Origin: Arachnopeziza araneosa
Lineage: Eukaryota > Ascomycota > Leotiomycetes > Helotiales > Arachnopezizaceae
Reading direction: 5' to 3'
Assembly (NCBI GenBank): GCA_003988855.1
Contig: QYAI01000030.1
Span: 124,001-188,000 of the forward strand
DNA: 64,000 bases
Part shown: positions 55,305 through 64,000 of the stretch, piece after piece
Numbering within the stretch: position 1 is the first letter of the stretch
Layout of the letters: every line of letters begins with the position of its first letter
Program-made: the position numbers and the translations under genes
Notes under the pieces: generated by a model
Told to the model about the DNA's origin: nothing
The model's database searches: none
Seen by the model: the letters and a program-made list of their open reading frames with translations, nothing else

Positions 55305-58300
55305 GATTGCGGTATTGAAATTGCTTGACGGTTGGTGTGTTGATTCTTGTGGAAAGAAAGGTTTATCTGTTGATGAAGGTTAGCGACGTCAATATGGTGA
55401 TGATGCATCGATGATGGCACTGACGTTCGCAGATTGAGAAGCTTGTTCTTCGAGATGCGGCTGGAGAAAAAAGAAGAGGTTGATGGAAGAGGAGGGGCAG
55501 CTTTTATTATTCGAAAAGGGTGCAACGAGCTAATATCCAATCGGCACTAGCGCCCCTCATGTCAAACGAGCCAATCACATCGGTATAGGGTTCTGTCCAG
55601 CTTTGCCCCACAATGTTGACTCACACACCGAAGAACGAACAGAATGAGGGCGTCGTCGTCTTCACCTGCTGTGTATCAGAGCCGCAACGGGTTCCTTTCC
55701 ACCGCTTGTATTTGCTTCTTGCTTCTTGCTTCTTGCTTCTTGCTTCTTGCTTCCCATTCCCGCCCAGAACGTCATTACGGCATGAAAGACCTTGGGGAGC
55801 AGGCGGTGAAGACCCGCAGAGCCGGCAGCGGCGCCCTATGCAAGTAGCTCTCAGTCTCCCTTCTATCAAGCGCCTCGGAGACTTGCTTAACCTTATCTTG
55901 AGTCCTATCACTCTTTTGTTATCCATGTCGTTCATGTTCCTTTACACAAAGCCGCATCCAACCGAGTATCTTGCCTCACGCCGAGTTTTCAGAGCCTCCT
56001 TGCTTCCATGTATTTCTACCCAAATTAAAACTTATTTCTTTGCCTCTGTAACTTTTGTCTTTCCTTTGAACTGCATCTCATCTCCATACATCTTGTTCTT
56101 CTGTTCCGCGATTGCGCATGGCTTGAAAACTGCTGGACCTCACGTGATACATCATTACACTTTTTGGTTGAATAACTTGCCATTCGTCTAGAGTGAAAGG
56201 TAGAGTGTGACCAAAATTAAATTTGTTGGGATATGATGAAACTCTGTGTTTTGAGATTTTGCTTCGATTCAGACTCAGAAGGTAATTCTCATCAGATATT
56301 CCTAGACCTCACATCATCACTACGAGTGGTTCTACCTTCTGCCTCCACTCTCTCCTAAGCTCTCGTACTTGAACGTTGATCCCTTTCTGCCGGCAGCCAA
56401 ATCCTGTGAATGTATCACAAGTCAACAAAAATCTCCAAGTCTTGGCCTCGGCTCGAAATGAATCGAGCCACTCTCCAGTCCCATGACCCATGAATCAACA
56501 TGATTTAAACCCCCAAAGCTAGTCTTTTGTACCCTTATCTATAATGATGAGACTAGAGTTTCCAAGTGATTATTTCCCAATTCCACGCTTCCTACCCTCA
56601 GTAAGGACTCCTTCCCTTACCGCTTAACTCATCCCGGCCACCAAGCAGCTTTTTCTTTCATTGCTGCCGCTTAGTCGCGAACTCAGATAAATGAAAACTA
56701 ACCCCAAAAAATTTCCTAGCCAAAGCTACCTCCAATTTTAAGATGTTGAAGGTACAGCCCTCTCCCCTGCCTCAAAGCCGCTTTTAAAGCGTGCCGAACT
56801 GAAAGTCTCGAACCATTGATGTCATGGCAACCACGAAATTTCTGTGAACAGAGAAAACTTATTTTCTTTCGTTCTTCATTCAACTCTGGCGGTCATCGAA
56901 AATTGGAAGACAGAGGATGTTGGAGCGTAGCGAAGGTTCCATGTCAAACAATATGTCGTATACATGAGTTGATCGCTGATAGAGAATACGTCTCATTGTT
57001 TTGGTGTATGCTCATTATTGGCATTTTGTATGAGGCTGCATTTTTCTGAACATTTTTGTCATCGTCAATCACGTTATTGCTCTTGAGTCTTTTGCTTTTA
57101 TTATTATTTAAGTCGTATTGACCGTCTCTCTTGCTGTCATTCTTTTCACTACTATTCTGTCTTGACTGTTTTCATCTCCTTGACAACTATCAACTCCCTT
57201 TAATTTCATTCTTGCTATCATTATCAATACAATATTACTGTAATTCCCTACCTAGGTATGTACTATCCGTAAAACTAATGTGGAGGTCCGGCTGTCTCTG
57301 ATAGGAAAGGAGACATCTAGTTGCAATTCCTGAGAGATGTCTGTTATTGGCCCTTTTGGGTATAGAACCCCAACCGAAAAATCGGATATCGTGGTATGTT
57401 TACCGCTCTAGACGAGGAGTGAGTGGTGGTATTCGCTCTGGACGAGGGAATCAGAAAGTCGGAACGGTCATTGGGAATCTATCTCTCTCGGATGAACACT
57501 GGACGTGCTATCTGGGTGTTGCAACCATATGTGGAGGTCCGAAAAGAGGGAGAAGATGATGATGTATTGCTCCCTTTTCGGAAATCGTTCACGGTTATGA
57601 AGAGGACTTGGTACCAAAAAGGGGAAATCAATCTAGCGAGTGAATTCAACTTTTCTCGGTATCTCGCGCAATCACTTCTGATTCTAAATAAGATCACAAG
57701 CCTATAAATTACCCACTTAGCTTCTCTCACGATGGTTTCATTTTCGTTGTATGGTAGAATTCATGGTCTCGGGGTCGAGACTTATTGGTAGGGGGCCTGT
57801 GGAGAGGGTGAGCTTAACACAACCCTTTTAGTCAGCAAGTGGGACCGGCTCCAAGCTAGATAATGATGCTGCGGTTTTTGCAGAGAGTTGTAAACCGTTG
57901 GTGACTTCTCAACTGTTGTCAATATATATATTACCACCAAGTTTCTATCATTATTAGCTCTCGAAATATTTTAGCACTTAGGTCAGTCAAGCTATTTCAG
58001 CAGGCTCTATAGGCTTGAATTAGTCAAAAGAAAGTTGCAAGGCTAATATATCTTGGTATCGTTATTTTATACCAGAAAGTTCTATCCATGATGGGACGAA
58101 GTATCGATTGCGTAGGCAAGTGAATTCAACTTGTATGCGCCGTTCCTGCCATCACTCATATTTGAAATCTAGGATCTACGGATATTTATACTCTTCTTCA
58201 GTTACCAGCTGTTTGACAAAACAAAGATATGCATATCAGATATGATAAGATGCTTGCAGTGCGGGCCGAGTATCGCGAACACCGTTGGATAATCTCCTTC

Positions 58301-58589
58301 TAGTCAGACCAAGTTTAGGGGTACGTGGAGATGCTTATTCCTCCTCAGATTGAGACGGATTTGGTTATCATTTATAGCAGAGTTTTGGTCCCATAGATTG
58401 GGGTTGGTTGGCTTCTCTACTTCAATCTTAGAGGTGAGTTTCATGTTCTGATAGGTCATATGGTCTGAGAGGTACCAGGTGTATGGGCGTTACGTTGATT
58501 AAAATTTTAATTAGGCATTTATATAAAGTAATACAAGGTCGAGCACTTGGCTCTCGCGCATAGCCGACCCAAGGGTATCAAACACCAAG
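55305..58589. other. Intergenic stretch, 3.3 kb
   Basis: The first part is the TEF1 promoter, with pyrimidine-rich tracts and a heptamer repeat. No further gene was recognised. Open frames at 55613-56191 and 57423-57707 (plus) lack family features. CACGTG at 56141-56146. Confidence 0.45.
55712..55753. repeat. (TTGCTTC)6 heptamer repeat upstream of TEF1
   Basis: Six perfect copies of TTGCTTC lie about 410 bp upstream of the TEF1 start codon. Confidence 0.95.
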
Positions 58590-60890
58590 TTAAACCACAT
58601 AGACATGGTCGTCGAGTTGATTCACAAACATTAACAGAGGTTTAGAGTCCAGCGAGCTTAACCAATATGCAGCACGGTTGCTTGCCCATATTCCAACCAC
58701 CACTATATCTTCGGCAGAGATCTTGATTGTTGTTTCGGCACCAAGGGCCGGGATGAGATCTGCGCTCATATTCCAAGTCATTTCATTCTTCAACTTACGG
58801 GTATCAACTCCGGTACCAGGATGCCATTGCAAAACCTTGGTCTCATAACTATATGAAAATTCCCCAATAGTTTGGTTTAGAATGCCTTCTTCATTCTGTT
58901 GTCGATCTTGCTGCGGCTTGGTGGTCTCCTGGTCTTCATTGGCAATTGCATCTCCCTCGATTTGGTCTATTTCATGAGCCTGTGCGTCTGCTGTTGGAGC
59001 CATTTCTTTACTACTGTGATCGGTGTTTTCTGATTCCTGTACATCACCCTTTGTCCCTTCTTTTGCTAGTAGCGTAAACAATCTGTCAATCATGTTTTTA
59101 AAAGATGTGTCGATTATAAAAAGGGTTGCTATTGCAATGATGAGCGGTTTGACTGCACTCGTCTGAAGCGCATCTAGTATTGACCAGTCAAGTTGAGCGT
59201 AATCTTCCGTCTTTTGGGAATGAAATTCGGACGAAACGCTCCAACGAAAGGCAGCGAGGTCCAGGATTCGTGGAAATGAATATGATTCTTCCCTTTTATT
59301 TCGCAGCATCGAAGCTGCCGCTTGCAGAAGTTTTTTCCAGAATCGACTACCCTCTTTCCATACAAGATAACCCCAAAAATCCAAGTGCATTTGGAGGAAT
59401 GCGGCAAGAGTTAACTCAAGATCTGTTTTGCAGAAATAAAATCTCGGCTCGGATCTGCGAGTGGAGATACGAACCCATTCACCGATGATTCGGACTCCGG
59501 TGCCTCCATCTTGGCTATAATGTGGTCGAAACACTCCCGTAGGCGGCGGCGGTTTTCTTCGCGGTTCCTTGCCACTCCTTGGAACTGGGGTCTCACTTTC
59601 CTTATTGCTTTCATCTTCGGTGTTTTCATCTTCGCTGCTATTTGCGTCATTACTACTACTGTTCTCATCTTCGGCTATGATTCGAGTTTCTTCTTCATCT
59701 GGCAGAGTATGAGGATTAAACCGTACGACGTGAACCTCAGGAAAGCCGAGAGACTGCATTGAAAGCCCCATAGAGATTGGTATTTCGCTTGTTTCGTCAT
59801 GGCTAAGACTTAAGAACATATAGTGTTCGTCGTCTTCAATCAGTTCACTCCGATCCCAGCTTTCGAGGTTGTTGCCAATGATAGGTGGATCTTCGAGACA
59901 AATAATCTCTGGCTGGCCATCTAATAGCATTCTACCTGACGGGACAAAGCCGTTGGCAAGCCAGAAGAGAGTGTGCAAGGATTCATTTTCAACTTTTCCC
60001 TCCTCAGGTTGATGGAACGTCTCTCGGGAGGTATGCGGTGTGAAGGAAACAGAAGAAAGATAGCTGAAGAAGCCTTTCTGCTTGCCCAAGTGTTGGAAAG
60101 CCCCAGTGGCTCCATAGATTGGCTTAGACATCGCTTTATTCGAGTCATCTGTGTCTCCTCTAGCCATCGTATCAGGGACTAAGAAAGAGCGCAAGTCTGC
60201 CCTCTCACCGATAAAATCACGCCGAAGGGTGTTAGGATTCTGGATACCATAATCTGAACGCCAACCATAGCGACCCAGCAGGCCCAAAGTCAGAAGCCAC
60301 TGCTTATGAACGACAAGTGCGGTCTTGGTATTGATGATCTCGAGCGATCCGCCACGGCATGGAATATCTAGCGGCTGCCACACACAGTCCATATTTCTCT
60401 CATCAGAGGTCTCATTTACTCCTTCTTGAGTGAAGCTGTACGATAAGATAAGTTCGGTAAGTTTAGCCCAACCAGTATTCCATGGCGTGTAGTCCTTTTC
60501 CTTAAGCCACCAGTAACCCGCAGAAGCTGCTGCCGAGTTCGGAATCAACAACGAGGCAGAGGTAGGAGACGGGGCGTCATTGTTTAAGTAGGTCGGAGAC
60601 AAGTTAGGCACTTGTATTCGGCGGAACAGGCGTAGTCCGTGAATGAAAGGGACGCCGCGCGAGACATACTTTTTCTTGTCGTCCCTTACTGCGTTCATAG
60701 CACGGTTGTTATCGGTAAGGGAGGCTTGGATAGCCAGGTAAGGCCCAACAACTCCGATTAGAGCCAACAAAGCGATGAATACGGCTACCCATGATCCAAG
60801 GTCGGAGCTCAGTGCCACTGGATCAAGACCGCCACCGTTCGCCTGCGCACCATTTGTAGGGGACAAAGCTTGTGATGCGAGGCTAGACAT
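58590..60890 (-). CDS. Large protein of unknown function with two membrane segments
   Basis: An intronless frame. The start at 60890 (MSSLASQALS) gives 766 residues; an upstream ATG at 61025 would add 45 residues with no evident role. A membrane segment lies at residues 33-56 (WVAVFIALLALIGVVG) and another at about 580-597 (LIIAIATLFIID). Between them is a long region with conserved-looking blocks (KKYVSRGVPFIHGLRLFRR, VHKQWLLTLGLLGRYGWR, LANGFVPSGRML) and an acidic Ser/Glu tract (EDENSSSNDANSSEDENTEDES). The C-terminal block contains WHPGTGVDTRKLKNEMTW and NRAAYWLSSLD. Such proteins recur in fungal genomes without assigned function. The gene is on the same strand as the HET gene, whose stop lies 515 bp upstream of this start. 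Confidence 0.85.
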   Translation of the reverse strand: MSSLASQALSPTNGAQANGGGLDPVALSSDLGSWVAVFIALLALIGVVGPYLAIQASLTDNNRAMNAVRDDKKKYVSRGVPFIHGLRLFRRIQVPNLSPTYLNNDAPSPTSASLLIPNSAAASAGYWWLKEKDYTPWNTGWAKLTELILSYSFTQEGVNETSDERNMDCVWQPLDIPCRGGSLEIINTKTALVVHKQWLLTLGLLGRYGWRSDYGIQNPNTLRRDFIGERADLRSFLVPDTMARGDTDDSNKAMSKPIYGATGAFQHLGKQKGFFSYLSSVSFTPHTSRETFHQPEEGKVENESLHTLFWLANGFVPSGRMLLDGQPEIICLEDPPIIGNNLESWDRSELIEDDEHYMFLSLSHDETSEIPISMGLSMQSLGFPEVHVVRFNPHTLPDEEETRIIAEDENSSSNDANSSEDENTEDESNKESETPVPRSGKEPRRKPPPPTGVFRPHYSQDGGTGVRIIGEWVRISTRRSEPRFYFCKTDLELTLAAFLQMHLDFWGYLVWKEGSRFWKKLLQAAASMLRNKREESYSFPRILDLAAFRWSVSSEFHSQKTEDYAQLDWSILDALQTSAVKPLIIAIATLFIIDTSFKNMIDRLFTLLAKEGTKGDVQESENTDHSSKEMAPTADAQAHEIDQIEGDAIANEDQETTKPQQDRQQNEEGILNQTIGEFSYSYETKVLQWHPGTGVDTRKLKNEMTWNMSADLIPALGAETTIKISAEDIVVVGIWASNRAAYWLSSLDSKPLLMFVNQLDDHVYVV

Positions 60891-61405
60891 TTTGTGCTCG
60901 AGACAAGAAAGATAGATCAATAGTGAAAGAGCGAAAAATGAAGATGGAATTCTATGAGAGCAGCTGAAACACATCACGCTAGAAGGCTGCAGGGTGAAAA
61001 GGATGCGTTTCAGAAGGATGCGCATATTTCGAAACAGCCCATCAGCACCAATCTTGCCGGGCCCAAAATATCATAGGCCAATATTTCAGCCACACGTAAG
61101 ATAAAACTGCATTTCATTTGTCGGGATTGCCCCTTTTGAAATTTCTTCTAAAATTAGTTCATCAATTTTATGATCCCTTATTCACAAATAAGTTGCAGTC
61201 GGGCTGGTAGGAGTTTTGCTGCTCTCCAACAGGCAAACTGCTAAAACTTTAGTTGGACAATGTCATAAGACGACAAATCGTAATTGTCTGCGGAGCAACC
61301 GTAAAGTAGCATATTTAAGGGTTTAGAGCATATGCAAAGATGCCACTACAACTATTTATTTGAAGAAGAATAGAGAGAGAGGAGAGTGTCTATTCTATGC
61401 TAGCC
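60891..61405. other. Gap between the HET gene and the membrane-protein gene
   Basis: 515 bp, AT-rich, containing the promoter of the downstream gene. No other feature seen. Confidence 0.4.
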
Positions 61406-63496
61406 TCAAATAATAGTAACCACTCTAATTTGGTCCTTACCAGCCCACGCCTTCCAAACATTCTTCACGATCGACCTCAACAGACCAATCCTACTAAACG
61501 AGCCTTTTTCTTCAGTAGACTCCATCAATACCAGTGCCGTAACCATCCTCTGTTTTCCCGCCCCATCTGGCCCTTCTCTCAACAACATCAACCAGGTAAT
61601 CTCCATCATTTCATCATCTAGATCCGAAAATCGATCCCCAAATTTCGGCCACGGTTCATTCTCCCCTCTATGATCATGATTGTCCATGATCAAAATATGG
61701 CCATCCACTGATGTAGCGCGAAGGAATTTTTTTAAGGGAATGATAGACGCCTTAAGTTTCACTTTTAAGTATATGTCCCTTTCACTGACAATCGGCTCTT
61801 CAAAAATGTGCACAACTGTCGCCTCAGCTATCTTAGAGTTGCGCACTTCAAATTTAAACTCGAAGGAAACTGGCCCATCTATACTAGCCCAAGACCATGT
61901 CGGCGCACGGTACCTGTCCAATGGTTGAAACTGTTCTTGAACACTGATCAGGTCATTGCGATACCAGCCGAGAGAGGGAACAAATTGTTGTCCCCAAATA
62001 CCATAGTAGTATTCATCAGACCATGCAATTTTGAAGGTTTGGGCAACACCATCAAGAGCAGGTAGACGATCCGAAGCCACAGTAAGTTTTCTTCGTGTAT
62101 AATTCGCCACAACGCTCGTCCATATACGATATTTCTCTGCCTCGGTCATTGCAAGTTTGGTTTTATGAGAAGTATTAAATAACATGCTTGGAAGTCTCCC
62201 AAACGCCGAAGCTCCGAGCGACGGGTTATCATGATCGTAACTGACACAGGTCGTATTGGGACGTCTCATTGGAGTGGATTGACATTGCCATACAACTTCT
62301 GTTCCCGTATAGAGCAATATTCGTTTGGACAGTAGATTCTCTTGTAAGCACCAGCCTCTAGTATACAATGGCTCTTTCCACAGATCAACAGTGAGTTGCG
62401 GAGAAATTTCTACCTGACCCATTTCGCCAGAGGGACAACGATATGGTAGCTGAACTTTGAGTGAAGATTTTGTCTGGAGGAATCTGTCAAATACTGACGT
62501 ACCACTGACCGAAGCGATTGTAAGTGCAGCATGAGTGTATATGTCTCCCATAACAGAAATCTCTTTTACTTTGTCCTCAGAACTGTCTTGGATGATGCAT
62601 AGAGCGTCTATCCAAAGGTATCCGAAACCTAGGCTTCTGGTAGTGATTATGGCGTCTTGAAAGGTTGGTGGCATTCTCGACATGTCAATATTCTTCATGT
62701 GCTCCTCAAAGTTGGCGAGAGTTGTTGTGAGAAATCGCTGTCTGCCCCAACAATAGCTCATAGCAATATACTGTCCAGTTGCAGCATGGACAAGTTTCGG
62801 ACAATCATCTGGACCTCCTACATCAAGCACCCTCGTAGGCATGAAGGGTTTTGAGTTGCTTTGGCAGCCATTGTGTGTTTCAAGACACTCTTTGAGCCAA
62901 CTCGAGATTTCTTGGTTGATCACTTCATCATCGAGTCTATTCCCTGCTGCTCTTTGGGATAAAAATTCTGCCGCTGGGTCATCTATACTAGATAGATTAA
63001 CATCCGAAATCTTGGATTGTTCTTGATTCTTACCAGCATTTGCAGAGACTGACAAGGTCAAGCTGAACTGGCCGGGATCAGTAGAGAAGTACAACGAGTC
63101 CACATCTTCATGGTTAGAAAACCCTGTCTCCCAATCAGGCAATTTGACTCTCGATGCTCCTGCAAAGAGTGTCATAGGTTGAAGCAATCGACGCGGATCG
63201 GGATTAGGGTCTTGTAGTAGAATCATTCGACACAACCCGCATCCTTCCTCAGCACCAGTCCTCACATTGCCCAGGGGGAAATTCAACCCATTGTTTGAAC
63301 AAAGCTCAGAATTTATCTTATCGTTAATAAACAGTAGTCGACAAGATTCGCACACTTTAGGATGTTCAGCAGCCCGGGACCCTTTTTGGAAGCAGGCTCC
63401 ACAAAGATCAGCGGTTTCGAAGACAGAAGTCGCCTGATGAATTGAACACCATTTACATGTCGGTATATATGCAGAGCTGTTATTTATGATATCCAT
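61406..63496 (-). CDS. HET-domain protein (heterokaryon incompatibility)
   Basis: An intronless gene of 696 codons. The HET domain spans about residues 243-390: YIAMSYCWG, FGYLWIDALCIIQDS, MGDIYTHAALTIAS and TRGWCLQE, the diagnostic blocks. Ahead of it, four CxxC pairs (Cys14/17, 32/35, 49/52 and 86/89) suggest a zinc-binding N-terminal module. The C-terminal third carries YRAPTWSWASIDGPV, common in HET proteins. HET proteins trigger a cell-death response when incompatible fungal cells fuse; the partner and specificity are unknown here. The frame is undamaged, in contrast to the HET relic near 5.6 kb. It is in tandem with the two-membrane-segment protein gene. Confidence 0.95.
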   Translation of the reverse strand: MDIINNSSAYIPTCKWCSIHQATSVFETADLCGACFQKGSRAAEHPKVCESCRLLFINDKINSELCSNNGLNFPLGNVRTGAEEGCGLCRMILLQDPNPDPRRLLQPMTLFAGASRVKLPDWETGFSNHEDVDSLYFSTDPGQFSLTLSVSANAGKNQEQSKISDVNLSSIDDPAAEFLSQRAAGNRLDDEVINQEISSWLKECLETHNGCQSNSKPFMPTRVLDVGGPDDCPKLVHAATGQYIAMSYCWGRQRFLTTTLANFEEHMKNIDMSRMPPTFQDAIITTRSLGFGYLWIDALCIIQDSSEDKVKEISVMGDIYTHAALTIASVSGTSVFDRFLQTKSSLKVQLPYRCPSGEMGQVEISPQLTVDLWKEPLYTRGWCLQENLLSKRILLYTGTEVVWQCQSTPMRRPNTTCVSYDHDNPSLGASAFGRLPSMLFNTSHKTKLAMTEAEKYRIWTSVVANYTRRKLTVASDRLPALDGVAQTFKIAWSDEYYYGIWGQQFVPSLGWYRNDLISVQEQFQPLDRYRAPTWSWASIDGPVSFEFKFEVRNSKIAEATVVHIFEEPIVSERDIYLKVKLKASIIPLKKFLRATSVDGHILIMDNHDHRGENEPWPKFGDRFSDLDDEMMEITWLMLLREGPDGAGKQRMVTALVLMESTEEKGSFSRIGLLRSIVKNVWKAWAGKDQIRVVTII

Positions 63497-64000
63497 CGAG
63501 GTTGGAAGTTCAAATTTTGTAGTAACAGAAGTTGATAGTGAGATTTTGTGTCGAGTAGAAAATTGAATCTGTATGACGTGGGATTTTGGAGGCGGGTGTC
63601 AGATCTTATCGGACCGCGCTTAGGTACTTTTCGGAGATTTAAATCGTCATTTTAATGCATCGTTAAGATGCACTGCTGGAGGCGAACTTCTGGTATCTCA
63701 ACAAAACTCAATAGTGAGAATTGGCAAGCCCCTATGATACGATAAATTGAAAAATGAAACTTTTATGTAAATTAAAGTAGTTGAAGGATGCCAGCTGCGA
63801 CTGGGTGATAAATTTTATCTCATTGTTCTGCCTTTGAGTAGAGATGTACCATCAATGATAGTTTAAGAATACCATTTACTTCTCGTTGAGAAATTGAAAT
63901 GGTTCACTATTCCAGTTTGGAGGCTTCAGTGTAAGCGTCTATGTACCATTGAGAGCAGTTCACTTCGGGTGCTGTGAAATCGGTAATGCAGGTTTGAGAG
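63497..64000. other. Promoter side of the HET gene
   Basis: No gene seen up to the window edge. Confidence 0.4.

Noticed and set aside
55613..56191. A 192-codon plus-strand frame upstream of TEF1
   Set aside because: It consists of pyrimidine-rich promoter and heptamer repeats (LLLASCFLLLASC) with no recognisable protein features.
57347..57707. Two overlapping plus-strand frames of 70-94 codons
   Set aside because: No family match and no flanking exons; coding status cannot be supported.
57748..57800. GGTCTCGGGGTCGAGACTT, briefly considered as part of a tRNA gene
   Set aside because: No cloverleaf, no proper B box with a matching acceptor stem.

Overview
The window reads as filamentous ascomycete (Pezizomycotina) nuclear DNA. 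Genes carry one to several short introns, mostly 47-65 bp, with GT-AG or occasional GC-AG borders and CTAAC/CTGAC-type branch sites. The families are typical of that group: HET, NACHT, ankyrin, P450, QDR-type MFS and TauD. The only housekeeping anchor is TEF1 (translation elongation factor 1-alpha) at 53457-55304. A leotiomycete (Helotiales-like) source is my guess from the look of the proteins and is not shown by the sequence alone. Exon models were assembled by hand; where stated, the spliced length is an exact multiple of three.

Layout. 2-5 kb: a C2H2 zinc-finger protein, then a decayed HET-domain relic. 6-21 kb: a metabolic stretch with an aldehyde dehydrogenase, a zinc-finger gene broken by a stop codon, a 51-bp leftover of a second aldehyde dehydrogenase, an intradiol (catechol-type) dioxygenase, a cytochrome P450, a seven-repeat ankyrin protein and an APC amino-acid/choline-type permease. 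22-30 kb: an accessory, gene-poor stretch with a broken NACHT (NLR-type) gene, an orphan gene, a metalloprotease remnant, and a secreted mucin-like cysteine-rich protein lying between two direct copies of an LTR-like repeat, followed by tandem repeats. 30-34 kb: a PD-(D/E)XK nuclease-like protein with a C-terminal zinc finger, and a small tail-anchored protein built on two microsatellites. 35-39.5 kb: a QDR-type MFS exporter divergent from a TauD-type dioxygenase. 40-42 kb: a secreted chitin-binding gene whose seven exons keep frame but carry two in-frame stops. 43-46 kb: an SDR oxidoreductase divergent from a SnoaL-like protein. 47-53 kb: poorly understood small genes. 53-55 kb: TEF1. 58.6-63.5 kb: a two-membrane-segment protein of unknown function in tandem with an intact HET-domain protein.

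Two themes stand out. One is a set of nonself-recognition-type genes (an intact HET gene, a HET relic, a NACHT relic and an ankyrin protein with a helical N-terminus). The other is repeated gene decay by stop codons and small frameshifts, several of which fit C:G-to-T:A changes as made by RIP. The best candidates for undescribed biology are the HET/membrane-protein pair, the nuclease-like/zinc-finger protein, and the secreted gene bracketed by repeats. No tRNA, rRNA, CRISPR array or intact transposase was recognised.
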